From Flavisphingopyxis sp963800335 (GTDB lineage Bacteria; Pseudomonadota; Alphaproteobacteria; Sphingomonadales; Sphingomonadaceae): 64,000 bases of DNA. The notes beneath the pieces were generated by a model. The model searched no databases and was not told the DNA's origin. It worked only from the letters and a program-made list of their open reading frames with translations. Both the position numbers and the translations under genes were made by a program. The first letter of the stretch is position 1. Each line of letters starts with the position of its first letter. Positions 50,858-59,320 of the stretch are shown here, in pieces. The stretch spans positions 1 to 64,000 of the forward strand of contig CAWDAN010000005.1 in the NCBI GenBank assembly GCA_963800335.1, in the 5' to 3' direction.

Positions 50858-51785
50858 ATGGCCGATCAGGAAAATCCCGACGCCGCCAACGACGCCCGGA
50901 CGATCCTCGCCTCCGCGATGGCGCAGGTCTCCGATTCGATCGACGCGCATTTCGACGCGGTCCTGACCGTTCCCGACGATGCCCGCGCCCGACTGGTCGA
51001 GGCAATGCGCCATGCCGCGATCGGCGGCGGCAAAAGGCTGCGCCCGCTGCTTGTCGTCGCGTCGTGCGACCTGTTCCATGTCGACCGGCAAAGCGCGCTG
51101 AGGATCGGCACCGCGATCGAGGCAATCCACGTCTACAGCCTGGTCCACGACGACCTGCCATGCATGGACGATGACGACATGCGGCGCGGCAAGCCGACCG
51201 TCCACAAGGCGTTCGACGAAGCGACCGCGGTGCTGGCGGGCGACGCACTCCACGCGCTGGCGTTCGAGATCCTCGCCGACGACACGCACCCATCACGATC
51301 CGTTCGTGCGTTGCGAGCTGGTCGCCGAGCTCGCGCGGGCAAGCGGGCAATCAGGCATGGCGGGCGGCCAGATGATGGACCTTGCCGCCGAGAGCGCGAG
51401 CTTCGACCTGCCGACCGTGACCCGGCTGCAGCAGATGAAGACCGGCGCGCTGATCGCATTCTGCGTCGAGGCGGGCGCAATCATGGGCAAATTGTCGCCC
51501 GAGGGGCGCGCGCCGCTGCGCGGCTATGCCCGCGACATCGGCCTCGCCTTCCAGATCGCCGACGACATCCTCGACGTCGAAGGCGACGAGGCGCGCGCGG
51601 GCAAGGCGCTGCACAAGGACGCGGCGGCGGGCAAGGAGACCTTCGTTTCGGTCATGGGTCTGGCCCGGGCGCGCGAACAGGCCCACGCGCTGGTCGATCA
51701 GGCGATCGGCCATCTCGCCGGCTTTGGCCGCGAAGCCGACCTGCTGCGCGCCATCGCGCGCTTCGTCATCGAAAGGGACCGTTGA
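50858..51785 (+). pseudogene. ispA: farnesyl diphosphate synthase, frameshifted
   Basis: A polyprenyl synthase of the IspA type that makes farnesyl diphosphate. The N-terminal part has GGGKRLRPLLVVA, then the first aspartate-rich motif HDDLPCMDDDD and RRGKPTVHKAFDEATAVLAGDAL. The second part, in a different frame, has GGQMMDLAAES, LQQMKTGALIAFCVEAGAIM and the second motif GLAFQIADDILDVEGD, and ends at 51785. Removal of one base from the CCC at 51289-51291 joins the halves as DTHHDPFVRCELVAEL. The repaired protein is 308 residues, the expected length. A sequencing insertion is the likely cause because the sequence is otherwise undegraded. The stop overlaps coaD by TGATG. Confidence 0.92.
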
Positions 51786-52285
51786 TGAGAATCGGAGTCT
51801 ATCCCGGAACGTTCGATCCGATAACGCTCGGTCATATGGATATCGCCCGCCGCGCCGCGAGCCTGGTCGACGAACTCGTCATCGGGGTGACGACCAATCC
51901 GAGCAAGTCGCCGATGTTTAGCCTCGACGAGCGAATGGCGATGGTGTCGCGCGAGGTTGCCGAGATCGGCAGCCATGTCCGCGTCACTGCGTTCGATTCG
52001 CTGCTGATGAAGTTCGCCGAGCGCGAGGGCGCGCGTGTTATCGTCCGCGGCCTGCGCGCGGTCGCCGATTTCGAGTATGAATACCAGATGGCGGGGATGA
52101 ACCAGCAGCTCAACGACGACATCGAGACGATCTTCCTGATGGCCGATGCCGCGCTACAGCCGATCGCGTCGAAACTGGTCAAGGAAATCGCGATGTACGG
52201 CGGCGATATCACCCCGTTCGTCACGGCGCCGGTGCGCGACGAAGTCGTCGCGCGGGTAGAAAAGATTGGACGCAAAGGGTCATGA
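51785..52285 (+). CDS. coaD: phosphopantetheine adenylyltransferase
   Basis: A 166-residue CoaD, the penultimate step of CoA synthesis. Nucleotidyltransferase motif GTFDPITLGHMDI near residue 8-20, then VTTNPSKSPMFSLDER, and RGLRAVADFEYEYQMAGMNQ. It is coupled to the ispA gene by TGATG. PanB encoded at 40 kb and CoaD belong to the same CoA pathway. Confidence 0.95.
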   Translation: MRIGVYPGTFDPITLGHMDIARRAASLVDELVIGVTTNPSKSPMFSLDERMAMVSREVAEIGSHVRVTAFDSLLMKFAEREGARVIVRGLRAVADFEYEYQMAGMNQQLNDDIETIFLMADAALQPIASKLVKEIAMYGGDITPFVTAPVRDEVVARVEKIGRKGS

Positions 52286-52371
52286 GCCGTTAATCGCCGT
52301 CGCGCGATAGGTCATGCGCCTATTCACCAGGTCCCGTGTGGGCCGCCCTGCAACAGACCAGAGACCCATCC

Positions 52372-53091
52372 ATGACGCTGCGCCTCAACACCCTGATTTC
52401 CGCCGCCCTGATCGCCGCAGCAAGCGTTTGCGTGCCCGTCATGGCGCAGGAGGCCGCACCGGCGACCGAGGCCAAGCCGCCGGTCAAGACCGATGTCGCG
52501 GCGGTAACCCCGGCCGAATATGCCAACAATCCCGAATGGATGCTCGCGCTCGACCTGTCGTCCGGCGGTCGCGTCGTCATCCAGCTGCGCCCCGACGTCG
52601 CGCCCAACCACGTCGCTCGGGTCAAGGAACTGGCGCGCTCGGGCTTTTATGACGGCATCATCTTCCACCGCGTGATCGACGGCTTCATGGCGCAGACCGG
52701 CGACCCGACGGGAACCGGCGAAGGCGGCAGCTCGATGCCCGACCTCAACGCCGAACTTTCGATCTATCCTCATCTGCGCGGAACGATTTCGATGGCGCGT
52801 CCCGCCGACTACAACGGCGCGAACAGCCAGTTCTTCATCATGTTCCAGCCGCAACTCAAGATCGATCGGCAGTACACGACCTTCGGTCGCGTCGTATCGG
52901 GCATGCAGTATATCGACGCGGTCCACCGCGGCGAACCGCCCGCAATCCCGTCGCGCATCGTCCAGGCGTCGGTCCTTGCCGACGGCAAGCCGGTCCCGCC
53001 GCCGGCGATGCTGACCGAGCGTGCCTCCGCCCCGGCCGCGCCCGCGATTACCGCCGACGATCTCAACGCGCCGATCCCGCCGCGCCAATAA
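52372..53091 (+). CDS. periplasmic peptidyl-prolyl isomerase (cyclophilin)
   Basis: A 239-residue secreted cyclophilin. Signal peptide at residues 1-23 ending VCVPVMAQ. The cyclophilin domain has FHRVIDGFMAQTGDPTGTGEGG, FIMFQPQ and YTTFGRVVSGMQYID. The C-terminus is proline and alanine rich. It likely assists folding of exported proteins. The start ATG 52372 is chosen for the signal peptide. It precedes queA by 54 bases. Confidence 0.93.
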   Translation: MTLRLNTLISAALIAAASVCVPVMAQEAAPATEAKPPVKTDVAAVTPAEYANNPEWMLALDLSSGGRVVIQLRPDVAPNHVARVKELARSGFYDGIIFHRVIDGFMAQTGDPTGTGEGGSSMPDLNAELSIYPHLRGTISMARPADYNGANSQFFIMFQPQLKIDRQYTTFGRVVSGMQYIDAVHRGEPPAIPSRIVQASVLADGKPVPPPAMLTERASAPAAPAITADDLNAPIPPRQ

Positions 53092-53145
53092 AGGCACCGC
53101 GCCGCGCTTGCCGCCGCGACGGTAATCCGGCACGGGCACCGCGTC

Positions 53146-54186
53146 ATGCGTGTTGATCTGTTCGATTTCGACCTGCCGCCCGAGCGGATCGCGCTGCGTC
53201 CTGCCGCACCGCGCGACCAGGCACGCATGCTGTGCGTTGCCCCCGATAGGCTGAGCGACCACCGCGTCGCCGATTTGCCGCAGCTGCTGCGCGCGGGCGA
53301 CTGCCTCGTCTTCAACGACACGCGCGTCATCCCGGCCAGGCTCGAAGGCGTCAGGTTGCGCGACGGCAATGCCGCGCAGATCGGCGCGACGCTGCACAAA
53401 AGGCTGGCTCTGCGCGCATGGCAGGCGTTCGTGCGTAACGCCAAGCGCGTCCACAACGGCGAGCGGATCGATTTCGGCCATGGCGTCACCGCGATCGCCT
53501 CGGCCAAGGCGGACGACGGCAGCATGACACTGAGCTTCGAGGGCGACGAGCCGGTCGAGACGCTGCTCGCACGAGCAGGAACGATGCCCCTGCCCCCCTA
53601 TATCGCAGGCAAGCGACCGACCGACGCGCGCGATGCCGAGGATTACCAGACGATGTTCGCCGACAAGGACGGCGCCGTCGCCGCGCCGACCGCCGCGCTG
53701 CATTTCACGCCTGACCTGATGTCGGCGCTGGCCGATGCGGGCATCGCGCACGAGACACTCACGCTGCATGTCGGGGCGGGCACCTTCCTGCCAGTCAAGG
53801 CCGACGATACCGACGATCATGCAATGCATGCTGAATGGGGCCTGATCGACCAGGCCACCGCCGACCGGCTCAACGCGGTGCGCGCGCGCGGCGGACGGGT
53901 GATCGCGGTCGGCACGACCTCGCTGCGGCTGATCGAAAGCGCGGCCAATGCGGCGGGCATGATCGAGGCGTTCGAAGGCGACACCGCGATCTTCATCACG
54001 CCGGGATATGCCTTTCGGGGAATCGACGGGCTGATGACAAATTTCCACTTGCCGCGATCGACGCTGTTCATGCTGGTGTCGGCGCTGATTGGGCGCGAGA
54101 CGATGCAGGCCGCCTATGCCTATGCAATCGACCATGACTACCGCTTCTACAGCTATGGCGATGCCAGCCTGTTGCTGCCGGCCTAG
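53146..54186 (+). CDS. queA: S-adenosylmethionine:tRNA ribosyltransferase-isomerase
   Basis: A 346-residue QueA, which transfers the ribosyl part of SAM to preQ1-modified tRNA, making epoxyqueuosine. Characteristic segments: LFDFDLPPERIALRPAAPRDQARML at the N-terminus, FNDTRVIPARLEG, AGTMPLPPYI, HFTPDLMSAL, HVGAGTFLPVKADD and ITPGYAFRGIDGLMTNFHLPRSTLFMLV. Its pathway partner tgt lies about 5 kb downstream, with an unrelated module between. Confidence 0.95.
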   Translation: MRVDLFDFDLPPERIALRPAAPRDQARMLCVAPDRLSDHRVADLPQLLRAGDCLVFNDTRVIPARLEGVRLRDGNAAQIGATLHKRLALRAWQAFVRNAKRVHNGERIDFGHGVTAIASAKADDGSMTLSFEGDEPVETLLARAGTMPLPPYIAGKRPTDARDAEDYQTMFADKDGAVAAPTAALHFTPDLMSALADAGIAHETLTLHVGAGTFLPVKADDTDDHAMHAEWGLIDQATADRLNAVRARGGRVIAVGTTSLRLIESAANAAGMIEAFEGDTAIFITPGYAFRGIDGLMTNFHLPRSTLFMLVSALIGRETMQAAYAYAIDHDYRFYSYGDASLLLPA

Positions 54187-54239
54187 CTTTTAACTCGACC
54201 ATTTCGGAACCGTAGCGATTGACGGTTGGTTGAGGGGTC

Positions 54240-55196
54240 ATGCTCGACGCCACAACGATCATCAACCAGCAGATGCAGAACGCCTATACCGGTTTCATCG
54301 CTTTAATCCCCGCGCTGGTCGCGGCGGTGTTCCTGGTCATCGTCGTCTGGGTCGTCGGACGCGTGGTGCGGCGCGGGGTCGTCAGGCTGGCCAACCGACG
54401 CGGACGGCCCGACCTTGGCCAGTTGCTCGGCTCGCTGACCTTCGGGGCGATCATGGTGCTGGCGCTGCTGTCGGCATCGGCGATCGTCTTTCCCACCGTC
54501 CATCCCGGCGACATAGTTGCCGCCCTCGGCATCGGATCGGTCGCGATCGGGTTTGCCTTCAAGGATATTTTGCAGAACCTGCTCGCCGGCTTGCTGCTGC
54601 TGATCCGCCGGCCCTATCGCCGCGGCGACCAGATCGTCGTCAAAGGGTTCGAGGGCACGGTCGAACACATCGAAAGCCGCGCCACGCTGATTAAGACCTA
54701 TGACGGGCGCCGCGTCATCATTCCCAATGGCGACGTCTATACCTCTCCCGTAATCGTCAACACTGCCTTCGATTTCCGCCGCGACGAAGTCGATATCGGC
54801 ATCGGTTATGCCGATTCGCCGTCGCAAGCGGCGCGCTATTTCCTCGAGGCAATCGAGTCGGTCGAAGGCGTCGAAAGCGATCCCGCGCCGCAGGTACTGC
54901 CTTGGCGGCTCAACGATTCGACGGTCGACCTGCGCGCGCGCTGGTGGACCGCTTCGCCACGTACCGACCAGGTCCTGGTCCGATCGCGCATCGTCCTTGC
55001 GATCTACGAAGCGGCAAAGAAGCATGGCATCGACCTGCCCTTCCCGACGCAGGTCATGCTGTTTCACGACCAGACCGAGGAAAGCGACGGAGACCGGACC
55101 CGCCAGCGCGAAGGCTGGCCGGTGGGCGACGCGCCGCCCAGGCCGCGCCGGTTCAAGAGCGAGATACTGGAAAACGACCAAAAACCAGTTGCTTGA
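54240..55196 (+). CDS. small-conductance mechanosensitive channel (MscS family)
   Basis: A 318-residue MscS-type channel. TM1 is FIALIPALVAAVFLVIVVWV, then a TM at about residues 62-82 and the pore-lining TM3 (VAALGIGSVAIGFAFKDILQNLLAGL), followed by the beta domain (GDQIVVKGFEGTVEHIESRATLIKTYDGRRVIIPN) and the C-terminal alpha/beta cage. The C-terminus carries about 30 extra charged residues. It protects against hypo-osmotic shock. A GGAAC sequence upstream (54206) has no GTT at the proper EcfG spacing, so I do not call a stress promoter. Confidence 0.92.
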   Translation: MLDATTIINQQMQNAYTGFIALIPALVAAVFLVIVVWVVGRVVRRGVVRLANRRGRPDLGQLLGSLTFGAIMVLALLSASAIVFPTVHPGDIVAALGIGSVAIGFAFKDILQNLLAGLLLLIRRPYRRGDQIVVKGFEGTVEHIESRATLIKTYDGRRVIIPNGDVYTSPVIVNTAFDFRRDEVDIGIGYADSPSQAARYFLEAIESVEGVESDPAPQVLPWRLNDSTVDLRARWWTASPRTDQVLVRSRIVLAIYEAAKKHGIDLPFPTQVMLFHDQTEESDGDRTRQREGWPVGDAPPRPRRFKSEILENDQKPVA

Positions 55197-55241
55197 TCTG
55201 GGTCAGTGGACACAGGAGGGGAAAGAACATATGCCGAACAT

Positions 55242-56489
55242 ATGGCCCGTCTCGATGTTCAGCAAAAGCTCGAAATCCTTGCCGATGCGGCGAAATACGA
55301 TGCCTCGTGCGCATCGTCGGGATCAACCAAGCGTACGTCCAATGGCGGCAAGGGAATTGGATCGACGACGGGAGCCGGCATCTGTCATGCCTATACGCCC
55401 GACGGTCGCTGCATCAGCCTGCTCAAGATTTTGCTGACCAACAGCTGCGTGTTCGATTGCCATTACTGCATCAACCGGAAATCGTCGAACGTACGCCGCG
55501 CGCGCTTTACCGCCACCGAAGTCGTCGACCTGACGCTGGCGTTCTACAAGCGTAACTATATCGAGGGATTGTTCCTGTCGTCGGGGATCATCCAGTCGTC
55601 GAACTACACGATGGAGCAGCTCGTCGAGGTCGCGCGCCAGCTGCGCGAAATCCACGACTTTCGGGGCTATATCCATCTGAAGACGATCCCCGATGCCGAT
55701 CCCGAGCTGGTCCACCAAGCGGGCCTTTACGCCGATCGCGTCTCGATCAATGTCGAATTGCCGACGACGAGCGGGCTCGCCCGGCTCGCCCCCGAAAAAT
55801 CAGCCGAGCGGATCGACGGCGCGATGGCGAAGATGAAGTCGGACATCATCGACACCAAGGATGCCCGGAAAAAATACCGACACGCGCCCCGCTTCGCTCC
55901 CGGCGGGCAATCGACGCAGATGATCGTCGGTGCCGACAGTGCCAATGACGGCGAGATCATCGCGCGCGCACGCGGCCTGTATAACGATCATGCGTTGAAG
56001 CGCGTCTATTACAGCGCGTTCAGTCCGATCCCCGATGCGAGCAGCGTGCTGCCACTCAAACGCCCGCCGCTGATGCGCGAACATCGGCTCTACCAGTCAG
56101 ACTGGCTGATGCGATATTACGGCTTCGAAGCAGGCGAGATTGTTTCCGCGACCGACCCGGTGACGGGTATGCTGCCGCTCGACATCGACCCCAAGCTCGC
56201 CTGGGCGCTGGGCCATCGCGAAATGTTTCCGGTCGACATCAACCGCGCGCCCAAGGCGATGCTGCTGCGCATTCCCGGCCTCGGCGTGCGCGCGGTCAGC
56301 GGTATAATCGCGTCGCGCAAGTGGCGCAGCCTGCGCCTCGCCGATGTCGCGCGTCTGACCGTATCGATCGCAAAAATCCGCCCATTCATCGTCACCCCCG
56401 ACTGGCGCCCGACGCTGCTGACCGATCGCGCAGATTTGCGCGCGCTGATCGCGCCGAAAAGCGAACAGTTCGAATTATTCGCGCGATGA
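55242..56489 (+). CDS. putative DNA modification/repair radical SAM protein
   Basis: A 415-residue radical SAM enzyme related to the spore photoproduct lyase-like DNA-repair group. The iron-sulfur motif is CVFDCHYC (Cx3Cx2C), in LLTNSCVFDCHYCINRK. Radical SAM segments follow (GLFLSSGIIQSSNYTMEQ, YIHLKTIPDADPELV, DRVSINVELPT). The C-terminus carries helix-hairpin-helix sequence (FPVDINRAPKAMLLRIPGLGVRAV and further). The family is normally paired with DUF4130 and UdgX proteins, as here. Start: ATG 55242 gives MARLDVQQKLEILADAAKYD as in relatives; the best ribosome site, GGAGGG, is 21 bases upstream, closer to other possible starts, so the exact start is uncertain. Confidence 0.85.
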   Translation: MARLDVQQKLEILADAAKYDASCASSGSTKRTSNGGKGIGSTTGAGICHAYTPDGRCISLLKILLTNSCVFDCHYCINRKSSNVRRARFTATEVVDLTLAFYKRNYIEGLFLSSGIIQSSNYTMEQLVEVARQLREIHDFRGYIHLKTIPDADPELVHQAGLYADRVSINVELPTTSGLARLAPEKSAERIDGAMAKMKSDIIDTKDARKKYRHAPRFAPGGQSTQMIVGADSANDGEIIARARGLYNDHALKRVYYSAFSPIPDASSVLPLKRPPLMREHRLYQSDWLMRYYGFEAGEIVSATDPVTGMLPLDIDPKLAWALGHREMFPVDINRAPKAMLLRIPGLGVRAVSGIIASRKWRSLRLADVARLTVSIAKIRPFIVTPDWRPTLLTDRADLRALIAPKSEQFELFAR

Positions 56490-56556
56490 TACCAGGCGAT
56501 GCAACAATCGCGCGGGGCGGTCGTTGGGGATGGGAAACGAAACAGGGAGCACAGCA

Positions 56557-57039
56557 ATGGCCGAAGCCGAAATCTTCAGGGACCTCAAAGCCGATCACGA
56601 GGCGCACCGCACGCTGCTCGACCTCATCGAAAAGACGCAGGGCGACAGCGAGGGGCGGCGCGAGCTGTTCGAACGCTTCCAGGTCGAGGTTCGTGCGCAC
56701 GCCGCCGCCGAGGAGGAGTCGCTCTATGCGACGATGCTCGGCAAGCCTGAGCTTAACCAGGACGCCAAGCACAGCGTGTCGGAGCACAAGGAGATCGAGG
56801 ATATCATCGCCGAATTGTTCGAGATGGACATGTCCTCGTCCGGCTGGCTGACGCGCTTCAAGACGCTCAAGCACGACTACCTCCACCACATCGACGAAGA
56901 AGAGGAAGAGATGTTCCCCGCCGCGGCGAAGGGGCTGAGCGAGACCGAAAAGGCGCGCATCGCCAAAGTTTTCGAGAACCGCAAGCCGAAGGAAAAGGCC
57001 AAGGCGAAAGATGTCGACCCCGGCGACAACAGGGAGTGA
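56557..57039 (+). CDS. hemerythrin-like HHE domain protein
   Basis: A 160-residue hemerythrin (HHE) protein. The four-helix bundle carries metal-ligand segments KADHEAHRTLLD, HAAAEEESLYATML, HSVSEHKEIEDII and HDYLHHIDEEEEEMFP. The C-terminus is lysine rich. It probably binds a di-iron centre sensing oxygen or nitric oxide, or buffers iron. It sits between the radical SAM gene and the UdgX gene; GGGAG lies eight bases before ATG 56557. Whether it functions with them, for example by protecting iron-sulfur chemistry, is inference. Confidence 0.88.
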   Translation: MAEAEIFRDLKADHEAHRTLLDLIEKTQGDSEGRRELFERFQVEVRAHAAAEEESLYATMLGKPELNQDAKHSVSEHKEIEDIIAELFEMDMSSSGWLTRFKTLKHDYLHHIDEEEEEMFPAAAKGLSETEKARIAKVFENRKPKEKAKAKDVDPGDNRE

Positions 57040-57070
57040 TGAGGGGGCCCTAGGCACCGGCCCGGCGGGC

Positions 57071-58478
57071 GTGCTGCGAGCGGTGACGCTCGCCGCGCCC
57101 GACGATTTCGACGGCTGGCGTAGCGCGGCGCGCGCGCTGGCGATCGCCGACATTCCGCCCGATCGCGTCGCCTGGCAGGTGGCGGGCGAAGAAGAGGACC
57201 TGTTCGCGGACGCCGCAGATACCGCGCCGCCTCCCGCGACCGCGCGCAGCCGCGCGCTGACCGTCCCACAGCACTTCATCGATCTTGCCCGCAGCGCGGT
57301 CTGTCACCGCAATCCCGAACGCTTCGCGCTGCTCTATACCGCTTTGTCGCGCATCCAGCGTGACCCGGGGATTGCGCACGACCGCGCCAACCCGCTGATG
57401 AAACACATCGAGGAACTCGCCAGATCGGTCCGCCGCGATATCCACAAGATGCGCGCCTTCGTCCGCTTTCGCGAGATCGAGGACGATGACGGCCAGGAAC
57501 GGTTTGTCGCCTGGTTCGAACCCGAACACCATATCTTGCGTGCCAACGCGCAGTTCTTCGTCGAACGCTTCGCCAACATGCGTTGGTCGATCCTGACTCC
57601 CGAACTGTCGATCCACTGGGACGGAACGATCCTGAGCGACGGGCCTGGCGCGGCCAAGGCCGATGCGCCGCCCGACGACGCGGTCGAGGACATCTGGAAA
57701 AGCTATTACAAGAGCATCTTCAACCCTGCGCGCGTCAAGATCGGCGCGATGACCAAGGAGATGCCGCGCAAATACTGGCAGAACATGCCCGAGACCGAGC
57801 TGATCCGAGGGCTGATCGCGGGCGCGCAGGCGCGTGAAAGCGCAATGATCGCGACCGCAAAACAGGAGCGGCTGGCGCCCGGCTCGAATCGCACCGCGGC
57901 ATGGGCCACCTTGCGCGACGAAGCGCTGCGCTGCACGCGCTGCCCCTTACACCAATGCGCGACGCAGACCGTGTTCGGCGAAGGGCCGATCGATGCGCGG
58001 CTGGTCTTCGTTGGCGAACAACCGGGCGATCAGGAGGATATGACGGGACGTCCGTTCGTCGGCCCTGCCGGACAACTCTTCGATCGTGCGCTCGCCCAAG
58101 CCGGAATCGATCGTGCCACGACCTATGTCACCAACGCGGTCAAGCATTTCAAGTTCGTCACGCGCGGCAAGCGGCGCGTTCACCAGTCGCCCACCGTCGG
58201 CGAAATCGATGCCTGCCGCTGGTGGCTAGAGGAGGAACGCGTGCTAATTGCACCGGTGGTCACCGTCGCGCTGGGAGCGAGCGCGGCACGGGCGCTATTT
58301 GAACGCCCGATGCCGGTCGGTAAATCGCGCGGGCGGGCGCACGAATTGCCCGACGGAAGCGCGGCGTGGATCACCGTCCACCCGAGCTATCTGCTGCGCC
58401 TGCCCGATGACGCAAGGGCCGAAGCCTACGCTCGAATTCGTCGCGGATCTCACGATGATAGCTGCACAAATCGGGTAA
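57071..58478 (+). pseudogene. DUF4130-UdgX fusion (uracil-DNA glycosylase-like), C-terminal frameshift
   Basis: A two-domain protein: DUF4130 at about residues 1-230 (LRAVTLAAPDDFDGWRSAARAL, MRAFVRFREIE, RWSILTPELSIHWD) and a UdgX-type glycosylase at about 270-468. UdgX marks: GEQPGDQED near 315, GRPFVGPAGQLFDRAL, the KRRVHQSP loop with His371, and HPSYLLR near 437. KRRxH is the UdgX hallmark in which the histidine links covalently to uracil-derived AP sites. The C-terminus is out of frame: deleting one base at 58435-58436 gives YARFVADLTMIAAQIG and a stop at 58478. Unrepaired, the frame runs on to 58639, into the next gene. GTG 57071 gives LRAVTLA, the normal family start; ATG 57011 would overlap hemerythrin. 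Confidence 0.85.
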
Positions 58479-58598
58479 CGCCTGACCGTGTTATCAGTGC
58501 AACACAACGCGTCCTGTCACGATTTTTTCGCTCCGACGGAGAAAAACTTCGTCCCGTTCATTGTGCCGACAGCCGGTCAACCTATCTGGCATTTCTCC

Positions 58599-58615
58599 GG
58601 TCGCCAGTTGCGACC
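58599..58615 (+). promoter_or_regulatory. hairpin in OMP 5' leader
   Basis: GGTCGC-cagtt-GCGACC is a perfect 6-base stem 20 bases upstream of the OMP start codon. It could influence translation of this probably abundant mRNA. Confidence 0.25.
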
Positions 58616-58635
58616 AGTTTCACAGGACAATACAC

Positions 58636-59199
58636 ATGAAGAAAATCGCATTTATCGCCGCTGCCGCAGCAGTGGCCTTCACCGCCGCTCCTGCCATGGC
58701 GCAGGATGCCTCGCAGGTCAGCACGCACGTTGGCTTGTCTGCTGGCTACCATGATCTCGGCATCAAGGACGATCTTCGCGGCGTCGGCATCACCGACCCC
58801 AAGGATGGCGGCTTCATCTACGGTGTCACCGCTGGTGTTGATGTTCCCGTCGGCGACCAGGGCGTGACGCTCGGCCTCGAGGGCAACTACAACCTCGGTT
58901 CGGACGCGATCGACAGCGATTATGGCATCGCCACCAAGCTTGGTTTCCGCACTGGCAACACCAAGCTGTTCGTCAAGGGCGGCTATCAGTGGATCAACCT
59001 CGACGTCGATCAGCTGACCGGTGGCCAGCTGACGGAAGCGCAGTTCAAGGCGCTCGGCCAGAGCGATACCGTTGATGACTACCTCGTCGGCGTTGGCGCC
59101 GAATTCAACGTCGGCCCGCGCACGGTCCTGACCGCAGGTGTCGACAGCGTCTCGTTCGACACGGTTCGCGGCACCGTCGGCCTCGGTTTCAAGTTCTAA
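58636..59199 (+). CDS. outer-membrane beta-barrel protein
   Basis: A 187-residue outer-membrane protein of the Opacity/OmpA-like beta-barrel group. The signal peptide is MKKIAFIAAAAAVAFTAAPAMAQD, cleaved near residue 22. The mature part has alternating strands ending in the terminal phenylalanine LGFKF needed for insertion. I choose ATG 58636 for the signal peptide. The 157-base leader contains a small hairpin and a strong terminator follows, so it is monocistronic. Function is unknown; the size matches minor porin-like or adhesin-like proteins of sphingomonads. Confidence 0.88.
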   Translation: MKKIAFIAAAAAVAFTAAPAMAQDASQVSTHVGLSAGYHDLGIKDDLRGVGITDPKDGGFIYGVTAGVDVPVGDQGVTLGLEGNYNLGSDAIDSDYGIATKLGFRTGNTKLFVKGGYQWINLDVDQLTGGQLTEAQFKALGQSDTVDDYLVGVGAEFNVGPRTVLTAGVDSVSFDTVRGTVGLGFKF

Positions 59200-59224
59200 G
59201 CCAACCGACAGTCCAAACGATCGC

Positions 59225-59258
59225 GGGGGTCGGCGCAGCACGCGCCGGCCCCCGTTTT
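59225..59258 (+). terminator. intrinsic terminator after OMP gene
   Basis: GGGGGTCGGCGC-agcac-GCGCCGGCCCCC followed by GTTTTC, with one G-T wobble pair. It begins 25 bases after the OMP stop codon. Confidence 0.85.
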
Positions 59259-59320
59259 CGTAGTTAGGAGACGTGCGCCATGCTTGCATGCGCACGCGCT
59301 TCGTCTAGGACGCCGCAGCG

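Noticed and set aside
54206..54232. Possible EcfG promoter before the MscS gene
   Set aside because: GGAAC is present but the GTT triplets are at 14 and 18 bases, not 16 or 17.
58479..58639. C-terminal extension of the UdgX protein into the OMP gene start
   Set aside because: It appears only because of the one-base insertion at 58435; the correct frame ends in FVADLTMIAAQIG and a stop at 58478.
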